Shown: positions 7,005 through 14,827, numbered from the stretch's first letter. The stretch is DNA of 19,508 nt from Methylobacteriaceae bacterium (GCA_019247255.1 JAFAPJ010000042.1:1-19508), one strand, 5' to 3'. The notes: generated from the letters alone by a model not told the origin. Translations and numbers: made by a program.

Positions 7005-7163
7005 TCAATGAACCAGCTGCTCGCAGTTCCTGCGACGCTGCATCAAGCAATCTTCGAGCTGTGCGTTGCGGTGCAGGACGGTCGTGAGCCAGTAGCCGCC
7101 GGCGATCAGGATGATCACCACGATCGCGACCGCGAGGTTCTGCCGATCCCGCTGATCCATCAT
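7005..7163 (-). CDS. Small single-span membrane protein, 52 residues
   Basis: I read a short frame starting ATGATG (7163 or 7160) and ending TGA at 7005-7007. The N-terminus is polar (MMDQRDRQNL). One hydrophobic span, AVAIVVIILIAGGYWL, at about 11-26 is followed by a basic and polar tail with cysteines C39 and C47 in EDCLMQRRRNCEQ. The clean charge-TM-charge layout and the paired cysteines suggest a real gene, and similar tiny proteins are common in Rhizobiales. It lies downstream of the exoR-like gene on the same strand, about 105 bases away. The ribosome site is weak. Function unknown. Confidence 0.6.
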   Translation of the reverse strand: MMDQRDRQNLAVAIVVIILIAGGYWLTTVLHRNAQLEDCLMQRRRNCEQLVH

Positions 7164-7267
7164 TCCGGCTTCGAGCGGGTCGCGACGAAATCGACGGAGC
7201 CGCAGGCCGGCAGCGGCGATGGGGGGCTGACGAAGACAGCGACGGCTTCGGCTCCGGTCATTCGCGG

Positions 7268-8089
7268 TCAGCGGCGCTTCGTCTGCTGCATCTGCTCGAG
7301 CATGGCGGCCGCCGCTCGCCGGTCCCCCTCGCTGGCCCCTTCGACCGCCTCCGCGTGCAGCCGCTCGATCCAGCCCTCGCGCGAGGGATCGGCGCCCTCG
7401 CGAGCCGCCATCAGCCAGGCGAGGCCGCGGGCGCGCTGCTTCGGTACGCCCTGGCCGTTGACGAGGAGCTGACCGAGCAGCGCCTGCGCCGGGTGGTGGC
7501 CTTTCTCCGCCGCGAGGTTCAGCCAGCGCGCGGCCTGGCGCGGGTCGCGATCGGTCCCGGTCCCGTCGAGGTAGAGACGCGCGAGATAGTATTGCGCGTT
7601 CGGATCCCCGAAATACGCGGCCGCGTATTGGAAGAGCTCGACTGCGCGCTCCGGATTGGCCTGGACGTAGCTGCCCTTGATCCCGTCGAGAAAATAGTTG
7701 CCGAGCGCCACGAAGGCGCTCGCCACCACGCCGGCACGCGCCGAGCCTGGCGCCTCGTCCGCGTTGTCGTCGGCGATCCGCGAGAAATACTCGAACGCTT
7801 TCAGGTCGTCCTGCGGGACGCCGTCACCGTCCGCGTACATGCGGCCGAGCTTCCAGAGCGCGACCGCGACGCCCTGATCGGCCGCATATTCGAGCGCCTT
7901 CACGGCCCCGGCCTTGTCGCCGGCATTGTAGTTGCGCACGCCCGAGCGCAGCGCATCCTTGCCGGAGGCGAAGGCCTCGGCCGAGGAGCGCGCCGCCGGG
8001 CGCGCGACCGTATCGAGCGCGAGCGCTCCGCCCGCCCAGAGGACAGCCGGCGCGAGCGCGAGAAGCAGGGCGAGCCTAGATGTCCGCAT
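7268..8089 (-). CDS. exoR: ExoR-like periplasmic Sel1-repeat protein
   Basis: The 273-residue protein has a signal peptide (residues 1-24, cleavage after ALA) and Sel1-type TPR repeats from about 62 to 235. Typical repeat cores are ALWKLGRMYADGDGVPQDDLKA (split at 77-98), NAQYYLARLYLDGTG (165-179) and AQALLGQLLVNGQGVPK (201-217). Overall length, signal peptide, repeat layout and the GLAWLMAARE region resemble rhizobial ExoR, which binds the sensor ExoS in the periplasm and restrains the ExoS/ChvI system controlling exopolysaccharide and motility. The start ATG 8089 overlaps the last 14 bases of ilvD, so the two are probably co-transcribed and translationally coupled. Sel1 proteins are diverse, so the ExoR assignment is a reasoned inference; the Sel1 family and export are seen directly. 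Confidence 0.75.
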   Translation of the reverse strand: MRTSRLALLLALAPAVLWAGGALALDTVARPAARSSAEAFASGKDALRSGVRNYNAGDKAGAVKALEYAADQGVAVALWKLGRMYADGDGVPQDDLKAFEYFSRIADDNADEAPGSARAGVVASAFVALGNYFLDGIKGSYVQANPERAVELFQYAAAYFGDPNAQYYLARLYLDGTGTDRDPRQAARWLNLAAEKGHHPAQALLGQLLVNGQGVPKQRARGLAWLMAAREGADPSREGWIERLHAEAVEGASEGDRRAAAAMLEQMQQTKRR

Positions 8090-9806
8090 AGGTCCTGGGA
8101 TCGTACGCGCCGCCGGGATGCGTGACGGCGCCGTGCAGCGCGGAGCCCACCCCTTGAGCGTATTTCCAAAGATATCCGGAGAGCGCGCCGGTCGGCCGCG
8201 CGGTCCATTGCGCCCGGCGTGCCGCGAGCTCCTCGTCTGAGAGCTCAACCTCGAGCGTGCCGGCGATCGCGTCGATGCGGATCATGTCGCCGTCGCGCAG
8301 AAGCCCGATCGACCCGCCGACGGCCGCTTCCGGCCCGACATGGCCGATGCAGAAGCCTCGCGTCGCCCCCGAGAAGCGCCCATCGGTGATGAGCGCGACC
8401 TTGTCGCCCATGCCCTGGCCGTAGAGCGCCGCGGTCGTGGACAGCATCTCCCGCATGCCCGGGCCGCCGCGCGGCCCCTCGTAGCGGATCACCAGGACCT
8501 CGCCTTCCTGGTAGGTCCGGTTCGTCACGGCCTCGAAGCAGGCCTCCTCGCCGTCGAAGCAGCGGGCCGGCCCGCGGAAGACCTGCTTGTCGCTCGGCAT
8601 GCCGGCGACCTTCACGATCGCGCCCTCCGGCGCGAGGTTGCCGCGCAAGCCCACGACCCCGCCCGTCGGCGTGATCGGGTTCGAGGCAGGCCGCACCACG
8701 TCCTGATCCGGGTTCCAGGCGACCTTCGCGAGGTTCTCGGCGATCGTCCGGCCCGTCACGGTGATGCAGTCGCCGTGAAGGAAGCCGCCGTCGAGGAGGG
8801 TCTTCATGAGGAGCGGGATGCCGCCCGCCTCGAACATGTCCTTGGCGACGTAGCGTCCGCCAGGCTTGAGGTCGGCGATGTAGGGCGTGCGCCGGAAGAT
8901 CTCGGCGACGTCGAACAGGTTGAACTCGATCCCGCATTCATGCGCGATCGCGGGCAGATGGAGGGCGGCGTTCGTCGAGCCGCCGGACGCCGCCACTACC
9001 GTCGCGGCGTTCTCGAGCGCCTGACGGGTGACGATGTCCCGCGGCCGCAGGTTCCGGCGCAGGCACTCCATGACGACTTCGCCGGCCGTCGCGCAGAACC
9101 GGTCGCGGATCTCGTAGGGCGCGGGCGCCCCCGCGGAATACGGCAGCGCGAGCCCGATCGCCTCCGACACCGTCGCCATGGTGTTGGCCGTGAACTGGGC
9201 CCCGCAGGCGCCGGCGGATGGGCAGGCGACCTGCTCGAGCTCGTCGAGATCGTCGTCCGACATCGCGCCGACCGAGTGCTGGCCGACCGCCTCGAAAAGG
9301 TCCTGCACCGTCACGGGCCGGCCCCGGAACGAGCCCGGCAGGATCGACCCGCCGTAGATGAAGACGGAGGGCACGTTGAGGCGCACCATCGCCATCATCA
9401 TGCCGGGCAGGGACTTGTCGCAGCCGGCCATCCCGACGAGCGCGTCGTAGGCGTGACCCCGCATGGTGAGCTCGACCGAATCGGCGATCACCTCGCGCGA
9501 GGGGAGCGAGGCGCGCATCCCGGCATGGCCCATGGCGATGCCGTCCGTGACCGTGATCGTGCAGAACTCGCGCGGCGTGCCGCCGGAGGCCGCCACGCCC
9601 TTCTTGACGGCCTGCGCCTGGCGCATCAGCGAGATGTTGCAAGGCGCCGCCTCGTTCCAGCAGGTCGCGACCCCGATGAGCGGCTGATGGATCTGCTCCT
9701 TGGTCAGACCCATGGCGTAGAGGTAGGAGCGATGAGGCGCGCGCGCCGGCCCTTCCGTCACGTAGCGGCTCGGCAGCCTCGACTTGTCGATCAGACGCGC
9801 ATCCAT
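8076..9806 (-). CDS. ilvD: Dihydroxy-acid dehydratase
   Basis: This 576-residue member of the IlvD/Edd family catalyses dehydration of 2,3-dihydroxy-3-methyl acids, the third shared step of valine and isoleucine synthesis. The three iron-sulfur ligands appear as C56 (APCNISL), C129 (GCDKSLPGM) and C201 (GACGAQFTANTM). This spacing fits the [2Fe-2S] type; K131 is the lysine usually carbamylated for magnesium binding. The C-terminal region has TDGRFSGATRGFCIGHV. I place the start at ATG 9806, giving MDARLIDKSRLPSRY; in-frame codons up to 9875 add residues without family similarity. It overlaps the downstream exoR-like gene by 14 bases. Related sugar-acid dehydratases share this fold, so a non-BCAA substrate is possible, but the sequence looks most like DHAD. 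Confidence 0.9.
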   Translation of the reverse strand: MDARLIDKSRLPSRYVTEGPARAPHRSYLYAMGLTKEQIHQPLIGVATCWNEAAPCNISLMRQAQAVKKGVAASGGTPREFCTITVTDGIAMGHAGMRASLPSREVIADSVELTMRGHAYDALVGMAGCDKSLPGMMMAMVRLNVPSVFIYGGSILPGSFRGRPVTVQDLFEAVGQHSVGAMSDDDLDELEQVACPSAGACGAQFTANTMATVSEAIGLALPYSAGAPAPYEIRDRFCATAGEVVMECLRRNLRPRDIVTRQALENAATVVAASGGSTNAALHLPAIAHECGIEFNLFDVAEIFRRTPYIADLKPGGRYVAKDMFEAGGIPLLMKTLLDGGFLHGDCITVTGRTIAENLAKVAWNPDQDVVRPASNPITPTGGVVGLRGNLAPEGAIVKVAGMPSDKQVFRGPARCFDGEEACFEAVTNRTYQEGEVLVIRYEGPRGGPGMREMLSTTAALYGQGMGDKVALITDGRFSGATRGFCIGHVGPEAAVGGSIGLLRDGDMIRIDAIAGTLEVELSDEELAARRAQWTARPTGALSGYLWKYAQGVGSALHGAVTHPGGAYDPRTYADI

Positions 9807-10156
9807 CCCCGAACTCGCCTCACCCTTCCCGTCACCGTTCTGTCGTGACTGGCACGCACTCGCGCGACGGAGCAACGAGATCCGGAGCCGGCTTGGGTGG
9901 CGACGACCCTGTTCGTCGCAAGCGGTCCGAGACGCGATAAACCGTTCTGGCGCAACAACTTAACGTGCAGCCTGGAATGTTGGGCGACTGTGGCGGGATC
10001 GCGGCGAAGCTCGGGTCCGGCGAAGGCGCGTTCGGGATGTTTTCCGGATGTGGTGCGCCGGCAACAGGCTTGTCCCGCGAGGGTCACACCGGCGCGGTCC
10101 GAACAGCAAACCTCGCGAGGATGGCGACCGCGTCCCGGCCTTCTCCTAGCTTGCCC
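9807..10156. other. Intergenic region upstream of ilvD, no gene seen
   Basis: These 350 bases lie between the ilvD start and the stop of the FMN reductase gene, both on the minus strand. Open frames on both strands are short and without recognisable domains. I found no convincing sigma-70 pair, no tRNA and no leader peptide rich in Ile, Leu or Val codons that would suggest classical attenuation. It presumably carries the ilvD promoter. Confidence 0.55.
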
Positions 10157-10738
10157 CTAATAGGGCGTCGGGCCGAGGGCGCGCTTGGCCGCAAGCGCTT
10201 GCGCGTACCACTCGAACTCGGAGAGGAACCGGCTTGCCGCGGTCTCGAGCCAGGGCTCGTTCGCGGCGCCCTCCTCCGACAGCGCCCGGCCGATCGTCGG
10301 GATCGCGAGCGTCGAGGGGATGCTCGGCATGCCGAGCTCCGTCAGGATCGTGCGCAACGCCACGCCGGCCCGCACGCCGCCAAACCGTCCCGCCGAGTAG
10401 GACAGGATGGCGGAGGGCCGCCAGAAATACTCCTCGAGGAAATGGTCAAGCAGGTTCTTCAGCGCCGGCGGGACGGATTGGTTGTACTCGGCCGCCACGA
10501 GCACGAACCCGTCGGCACGCCGGTAGAGAGCCGCGAGCTCCTCCATGACGGCCGGCGCCTCGCCCTTCGGGAACTCCTTGTACATGCGGTCGAGCAGCGG
10601 CAGCGGCTTCTCCAGCGGGTCCACCAGGACCGGTTCGTGCCCCCGCGCCGCGATGAGGCGCGCAATGAAGCGAGCGGCCTTGATTCCCTGCCGGTCTGAC
10701 CGGACGGAGCCGAGGAGGATCGGGAATACGAGCGCCAT
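10157..10738 (-). CDS. NADPH-dependent FMN reductase family protein
   Basis: This 193-residue flavodoxin-fold protein reduces FMN, quinones, azo compounds or metals with NAD(P)H in this family. The N-terminal phosphate loop GSVRSDRQG (residues 8-16) and the hallmark AAEYNQSVPPALKNLLDHF at about 82-100, followed by GRFGGVRAGVALRTIL, are typical of the NADPH-dependent FMN reductase group. Start ATG 10738 has GGAGG 6 bases upstream, which clearly outranks an in-frame codon 39 bases earlier. It lies 163 bases downstream of the methylcrotonyl-CoA carboxylase subunit on the same strand, with a REP-like hairpin between, so joint transcription is uncertain. The substrate cannot be named. Confidence 0.9.
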   Translation of the reverse strand: MALVFPILLGSVRSDRQGIKAARFIARLIAARGHEPVLVDPLEKPLPLLDRMYKEFPKGEAPAVMEELAALYRRADGFVLVAAEYNQSVPPALKNLLDHFLEEYFWRPSAILSYSAGRFGGVRAGVALRTILTELGMPSIPSTLAIPTIGRALSEEGAANEPWLETAASRFLSEFEWYAQALAAKRALGPTPY

Positions 10739-10776
10739 GGCAATCCTCCGAGAGGCGGCATTCAGCCCCCCTTGCA

Positions 10777-10806
10777 CCTTGTCATCGCCGGGCTTGTCCC
10801 GGCGAT
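10777..10806. repeat. REP-like hairpin repeat
   Basis: The lead CCTTGTCAT (10777-10785) runs into a perfect 9-bp stem, ATCGCCGGG (10784-10792) with CCCGGCGAT (10798-10806), closing the loop CTTGT. This is the layout of the short interspersed palindromes common in Rhizobiales intergenic DNA. A second, weaker inverted repeat (TGGCCGG and CCGGCCA) lies at about 10861-10881. It sits between two same-strand genes and could also affect read-through or mRNA stability. Confidence 0.65.
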
Positions 10807-10901
10807 CCCGGCGCGGATGCCCGAGCGGCGGCGATCACAGCAGGACGAGATGCGATCGGGGTGGCCGGGACGAGGCCGGCCAGGACGCCGGTCGGTTCCA
10901 C

Positions 10902-12509
10902 TCACATCCGGAAGACGCCGAACTTCGTCTCCGGGATCGGGGCGTTCAGCGTCGCCGAGAAGGCGAGCGCCAAGACCTGCCGGGTCTCGGAGGGCAGGAT
11001 GATCCCGTCGTCCCAGAGACGCGCGGTCGCGTAATAGGGCGAGCCCTCGCCCTCGATCTTGTCGCGGATCGGCGCCTTGAACGCGTCCTCCTCCTCGAGG
11101 GACCAGGTCTTGCCCTCGGCCTCGAGGTTCTCGCGCCGCACGGTCGCGAGGACGGACGCCGCCTGCTCGGCGCCCATGACCGAGATGCGCGAGTTCGGCC
11201 AGGAGAAGAGGAAGCGCGGGCCGTAGGCGCGCCCGCACATGCCGTAATTGCCCGCCCCGAAGGAGCCGCCGACCAGGATCGTGATCTTGGGCACCTGCGC
11301 GCAGGCGACCGCCGTCACGAGCTTCGCGCCGTTCTTCGCGATGCCGCCCGCCTCGTAGTCGCGCCCGACCATGAAGCCCGAGATGTTCTGCAGGAACAGG
11401 AGCGGGATGCGGCGCTGGCAGCAGAGCTCGATGAAATGCGCGCCCTTGAGCGCGCTCTCCGAGTAGAGAATGCCGTTGTTGCCGAGGATGCCGATCGGCA
11501 TCCCGTTGAGCCGGGCGAAGCCCGTGACGAGGGTCGTGCCGTAGAGGCGCTTGAATTCGTCGAACTCGGAGCCGTCGACGAGGCGCGCGATCACTTCGCG
11601 GATGTCGTACTGCTTCTTGAAGTCGACCGGGACGATCGCGTCGAGGTCGGAGGCGGGGTGGAGCGGCTCGGCCGGCTCGGCGAGCGCGAGCTCCGGCGTC
11701 TTCGTTCCGTTGAGCGTGCCGACGATCCGCCGCACGATCGCGAGCGCATGCGTGTCGTCGGTCGCGTAATGGTCCGCGACGCCGGACAGCCGCGCATGAA
11801 CGTCGGCGCCGCCGAGATCCTCGGCCGAGACGATCTCGCCCGTCGCGGCGCGCACGAGCGGCGGCCCTCCGAGGAAGATCGTGCCCTGGCGGCGCACGAT
11901 GATGGTCTCGTCCGACATCGCCGGCACGTAGGCGCCTCCCGCGGTGCAGGAGCCCATGACGCAGGCGATCTGGGGAATGCCGAGCGAGGACAGCGTCGCC
12001 TGGTTGAAGAAGATGCGCCCGAAATGCTCCCGGTCCGGAAAGACCTCGGTCTGCTGAGGCAGGTTCGCGCCGCCCGAATCCACGAGATAGACGCAAGGGA
12101 GCCTGTTCTCCCGCGCGATCTCCTGGGCGCGCAGGTGCTTCTTGACCGTCATCGGGTAGTAGGTGCCGCCCTTGATGGTCGAATCGTTGCAGACGATCAC
12201 GACCTCGCGGCCCGAGACGCGGCCGATGCCGGCGATCATGCCGGCCGCGTGAATATCGTCGCCGTACATCCCGTTCGCGGCGAGCGGCGCGATCTCCAGG
12301 AAGGGCGAGCCGAGATCGAGCAGCCGCATGACCCGGTCGCGCGGCAGGAGCTTGCCGCGGGCGAGGTGGCGCTCCCGGGAACGGGGCGGACCGCCTTCGC
12401 CCACGGCCTCGCGCCGGGCGCGCAGCTCCTCGGCCAAGGTCGCCCACGCCGCGCGGTTCGCGCGCGCCCCCTCGCCCGAGAGGTCCGCCGTGCTCTGGAT
12501 CGTCGGCAA
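10902..12509 (-). CDS. mccB: Methylcrotonyl-CoA carboxylase, carboxyltransferase (beta) subunit
   Basis: This 535-residue biotin-dependent acyl-CoA carboxyltransferase has the tandem crotonase folds of the family. Oxyanion-type glycine motifs are visible at DSGGANL (144-150) and [11 protein letters not shown] (186-196). [18 protein letters not shown] (108-125), [20 protein letters not shown] and [16 protein letters not shown] in the C-terminal half favour methylcrotonyl-CoA over propionyl- or acetyl-CoA specificity. The enzyme acts in leucine catabolism together with a biotin-carrying alpha subunit, which is not in this window downstream on the same strand. The start is TTG at 12509-12507 with GGAG 7 bases upstream; the resulting N-terminus aligns with the usual family start and the length is normal. 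Geranyl-CoA carboxylase is a possible alternative. Confidence 0.92.
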   Translation of the reverse strand: MPTIQSTADLSGEGARANRAAWATLAEELRARREAVGEGGPPRSRERHLARGKLLPRDRVMRLLDLGSPFLEIAPLAANGMYGDDIHAAGMIAGIGRVSGREVVIVCNDSTIKGGTYYPMTVKKHLRAQEIARENRLPCVYLVDSGGANLPQQTEVFPDREHFGRIFFNQATLSSLGIPQIACVMGSCTAGGAYVPAMSDETIIVRRQGTIFLGGPPLVRAATGEIVSAEDLGGADVHARLSGVADHYATDDTHALAIVRRIVGTLNGTKTPELALAEPAEPLHPASDLDAIVPVDFKKQYDIREVIARLVDGSEFDEFKRLYGTTLVTGFARLNGMPIGILGNNGILYSESALKGAHFIELCCQRRIPLLFLQNISGFMVGRDYEAGGIAKNGAKLVTAVACAQVPKITILVGGSFGAGNYGMCGRAYGPRFLFSWPNSRISVMGAEQAASVLATVRRENLEAEGKTWSLEEEDAFKAPIRDKIEGEGSPYYATARLWDDGIILPSETRQVLALAFSATLNAPIPETKFGVFRM

Positions 12510-12643
12510 GAAGGGGCTCCGTCGCTCGCCTCAGTCGCAGGTCGGATAACCCGGCGCGTTGGCACCGGCTAGGTCGCTCCCCATCTCCCGCTCAAGCTTG
12601 GCCCGTCGCGCGGCGGGCCTGGACGACGGCCGGAGCGAGCGAG

Positions 12644-13510
12644 ATGTCCTCATTCCTGAACACGAGCGGCGTGCCGAATTTCGGGCAGCGCTTCGAGCCC
12701 GGGCCCGCCGATCCGCGCGTGGCCGACCGGATCGATTACGAGATCAAGGGCCACGAGATGCAGTTCGTCGAGATCGAGCTCGATCCCGGCGAGTCGGCCG
12801 TCGCGGAGGCCGGGTCGATGATGTTCAAGGACCCGGCGGTCACCATGCAGACCGTGTTCGGCGACGGCTCGGCCGCGTCGCAGACCGGCGGGTTGCTCGG
12901 CAAGCTGATGGGTGCCGGCCGCCGGCTTCTCGCCGGCGAGGGCCTGTTCACGACGGTGTTCACCCACCAGGGGCCGTCGGGGAAGGCGCGCGTGGCCTTC
13001 GCAGCGCCCTATCCGGGCAAGATCCTGCCCGTGTCGCTCGCCGAGGTCGGCGGGCTCCTCGTTTGCCAGAGGGATTCGTTCCTGTGCGCGGCCCGCGGCG
13101 TCTCGCTCGGCATCTATTTTCAGCAGCGCATCATGACGGGGCTCTTCGGCGGCGAAGGCTTCATCATGCAGAAGCTCGAGGGCGACGGCCTGGTGTTCGT
13201 CCATGCGGGCGGCTCGGTCGAGACGCGCGACCTCGCCCCCGGCGAGGAGCTGCATGTCGATACCGGCTGCCTCGTCGGCTTCACCGGGCGCGTCGCTTTC
13301 GACATCGTACCGGTCGGCGGCATCAAGTCGTCGCTGTTCGGCGGCGAGGGCTTCTTCTTCGCCCGCGTCGTCGGACCCGGTCGCGTCTGGCTGCAGAGCC
13401 TGCCCTTCTCGCGCCTCGCAGGGCGCATGATGGCGGGCGCGAATGCCGGCCGGGAGGAAGGGTCGGCCCTCGGCGGCTTCGGCCGCCTGGTCGACGGCGA
13501 CAACGGCTAG
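12644..13510 (+). CDS. AIM24 / TIGR00266 family protein
   Basis: The 288-residue protein shows the Gly-rich beta-helical pattern of the AIM24 (TIGR00266) family: [32 protein letters not shown], then [43 protein letters not shown], and a second [26 protein letters not shown]. The repeated LFGGEGF motif (at about 167 and 228) is characteristic. The bacterial function is not established; the mitochondrial relative affects inner-membrane organisation. No signal peptide or membrane span is visible. ATG 12644 has GGAG 8 bases upstream. It is divergent from the carboxylase gene across 134 bases, and its stop codon overlaps that of lipB in a shared CTAG. Confidence 0.88.
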   Translation: MSSFLNTSGVPNFGQRFEPGPADPRVADRIDYEIKGHEMQFVEIELDPGESAVAEAGSMMFKDPAVTMQTVFGDGSAASQTGGLLGKLMGAGRRLLAGEGLFTTVFTHQGPSGKARVAFAAPYPGKILPVSLAEVGGLLVCQRDSFLCAARGVSLGIYFQQRIMTGLFGGEGFIMQKLEGDGLVFVHAGGSVETRDLAPGEELHVDTGCLVGFTGRVAFDIVPVGGIKSSLFGGEGFFFARVVGPGRVWLQSLPFSRLAGRMMAGANAGREEGSALGGFGRLVDGDNG

Positions 13511-14211
13511 CCGGCGACCGTCGGTCCGAAGACGCGCTCGAACGCCTCGCGCAGCGCGAGGTCGGCATCGTGCATCGTAACGGGCAGCCCGAGGTCGACG
13601 AGGCTCGTGACGCCGTGCCGGCGAACTCCGCACGGCACGATGCCCTCGAAGTGAGAGAGGTCAGGCTCGACGTTCAGGCTGACCCCGTGAAAGGTGACCC
13701 AGCGGCGGACCCGGATCCCGATCGCCGCGATCTTATCCTCGACCCCCGGCCCGCGCTCTGGCCGGCGCACCCACACGCCGACCCGGTCCTCCCGGCGCTC
13801 GCCCCGGACGTTGAACGCGGCGAGCGTCTCGATGAGCCAAGCTTCGAGCGCGGCCACGAAGCGGCGGAGATCGGGTCGTCGTCGCTGCAGGTCGAGCATC
13901 ACGTAGGCGACCCGCTGGCCGGGGCCGTGATAGGTGAATTGCCCGCCGCGGCCCGAGCGGAAGACCGGAAAACGCTCCGGCTCGACGAGGTCCTCGTCCC
14001 GCGCCGAGGTGCCCGCCGTGTAGAGCGGCGGGTGCTCGAGGAGCCAGACGCGCTCGGGAGCGTGCCCCGCCGCAATCGCCTCGGCTCGCTCCTCCATGGC
14101 CCGGACCGCCTCCGGATAAGGCACGAGCCCGTCCGCCACGACCCATTCGACCCGGGGCGAGCCCGGGTCCGGCCAGAGGGTCGCGGCGAGGTCCTCGCGG
14201 AAGTTAACCAC
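13507..14211 (-). CDS. lipB: Octanoyltransferase (lipoyl synthesis)
   Basis: This 234-residue enzyme moves the octanoyl group from acyl carrier protein to lipoyl domains of 2-oxoacid dehydrogenases and the glycine cleavage system. The family motif [12 protein letters not shown] is at 88-99; the catalytic pair is K160 in DKIAAIGIR and C194 in [22 protein letters not shown] (57-70) is typical too. I chose GTG 14211, preceded by GGTGA with a 4-base spacer; this gives the expected length. An ATG at 14295 would add 28 unlike residues and run into the divergent fliN-type gene. No lipA is adjacent. Function is confident; the start is less certain. Confidence 0.93.
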   Translation of the reverse strand: MVNFREDLAATLWPDPGSPRVEWVVADGLVPYPEAVRAMEERAEAIAAGHAPERVWLLEHPPLYTAGTSARDEDLVEPERFPVFRSGRGGQFTYHGPGQRVAYVMLDLQRRRPDLRRFVAALEAWLIETLAAFNVRGERREDRVGVWVRRPERGPGVEDKIAAIGIRVRRWVTFHGVSLNVEPDLSHFEGIVPCGVRRHGVTSLVDLGLPVTMHDADLALREAFERVFGPTVAG

Positions 14212-14233
14212 CGGTTCACCATATGGAGGCGAG

Positions 14234-14275
14234 ATGATCGGGCGCCGCGCGGGCGGCCCGGGAGATCGCGCGTGA
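14234..14275 (+). promoter_or_regulatory. Possible 13-codon leader ORF coupled to the FliN-type gene
   Basis: GGAGG at 14225-14229 precedes ATG 14234 by 4 bases. The frame encodes [13 protein letters not shown] and stops at TGA 14273-14275, overlapping the downstream GTG start as GTGA. A strong ribosome site followed by a stop-start overlap suggests translational coupling, but the peptide is too short to confirm by coding signal. Confidence 0.35.
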
Positions 14276-14577
14276 TCGGATTCGACGCCCTGCATGTGGA
14301 CCTCGCGGTCGTGCTGGGGAAGACCCGGTTGCCCTTGAACCAGCTTCTGCGGATCACGCGCGGCGCCACGATCCCGCTCGAAGAGGCGGCCGAGGATGAT
14401 ACGGTCGACATCTTGGCGAACGGCCTGCCGGTCGCGCGGGGGCAGGTCTCGATCCGAGGCTCCGCCATTATGGTCGAAGTGACCGAGATCCTGCGCAAGC
14501 CCGAGATCTCGCGCGTGCCCGGCACCACCATCGACGGACGGGTGAAGGATCGTCCAGCCCCCGCCGAGGCCGCCTGA
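14272..14577 (+). CDS. Stand-alone FliN/FliM C-terminal (SpoA) domain protein
   Basis: The 101-residue product is essentially one SpoA (FliMN_C) domain. [20 protein letters not shown] is followed by the Gly and hydrophobic core [20 protein letters not shown] and [14 protein letters not shown], ending with IMVEVTEIL. In flagellar motors this domain forms the C-ring switch with FliG and CheY-P; in type III secretion it forms the cytoplasmic sorting platform. GTG 14272 is chosen for its GGAG with a 7-base spacer. No other flagellar or secretion gene is in the window: neighbours are lipB and a tRNA. It may be a displaced fliN or a paralog with another partner. Confidence 0.8.
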   Translation: MIGFDALHVDLAVVLGKTRLPLNQLLRITRGATIPLEEAAEDDTVDILANGLPVARGQVSIRGSAIMVEVTEILRKPEISRVPGTTIDGRVKDRPAPAEAA

Positions 14578-14628
14578 CCCGCAAGCCAGGCTCGGGCTTG
14601 TGACCGCGGAACGGCTCTGTTACAGCCA

Positions 14629-14646
14629 GCGCCGCTTCGGCGGCGC
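14629..14646 (+). other. UUCG-capped hairpin upstream of tRNA-Leu
   Basis: GCGCCGC (14629-14635) and GCGGCGC (14640-14646) form a perfect 7-bp stem closed by a TTCG tetraloop. It lies between the FliN-type gene stop and the tRNA. No T-run follows, so it is not a standard terminator; it may protect the mRNA 3' end or mark the 5' leader of the tRNA transcript. Confidence 0.5.
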
Positions 14647-14665
14647 CCTGTGCGCCGCCCCGCAC

Positions 14666-14750
14666 GCGGCCGTGGCGGAATTGGTAGACGCGCTAGCTTG
14701 AGGTGCTAGTTGGGCAACCAGTGGAGGTTCGAGTCCTCTCGGCCGCACCA
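14666..14750 (+). tRNA. tRNA-Leu (anticodon GAG)
   Basis: The 85-nt gene folds as a class II tRNA with a long variable arm. The acceptor stem is GCGGCCG (14666-14672) with CGGCCGC (14740-14746), discriminator A and an encoded CCA at 14748-14750. The anticodon stem CTAGC/GCTAG encloses TTGAGGT with GAG at 14700-14702, reading CTC and CTT leucine codons. The T arm carries the standard GGTTCGAGTCC. CTC is a heavily used leucine codon in the surrounding genes. A weak promoter-like TTGTGA at 14598 lies upstream. Confidence 0.97.
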
Positions 14751-14778
14751 AACTTTCTGAGCGGACGAGACGAGCTTC

Positions 14779-14804
14779 GGCCCTGATCGCGGGCGATCGG
14801 GTCC
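14779..14804. terminator. Hairpin between the convergent tRNA-Leu and tonB genes
   Basis: GGCCCTGATCG (14779-14789) pairs with CGATCGGGTCC (14794-14804) over 11 positions, with one mismatch and one G-T wobble, around the loop CGGG. It lies in the 77-bp gap between convergent transcripts and could act on both strands. There is no clear T-tract on either side, so a termination role is only suggested. Confidence 0.35.
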
Positions 14805-14827
14805 GTCAGGTTCTCAGCGACCTTCTC

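Noticed and set aside
8340..9848. 502-codon plus-strand frame over ilvD
   Set aside because: Composition (His/Arg/Asp repeats) is typical of a GC-rich shadow frame; the minus-strand frame carries all DHAD motifs.
9897..10160. 87-codon plus-strand frame in the ilvD upstream region
   Set aside because: No ribosome site, no domain, and unusual residue composition; most likely non-coding.
10772..10885. Short frame containing HLVIAGLVPAIPA
   Set aside because: This peptide arises from translating a REP-like palindrome and is a familiar false gene in Rhizobiales annotation; treated as a repeat.
10545..12572. Long plus-strand frame across the FMN reductase and mccB
   Set aside because: Low-complexity Arg/Glu/Ala-rich translation with no motif; the minus strand encodes two well-supported enzymes.
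12572..12590. TTGGCAC reminiscent of a sigma-54 promoter before the AIM24-family gene
   Set aside because: The GG at -24 is present, but the following bases (CGGCTAGGT) lack the GC at -12 with the required spacing.
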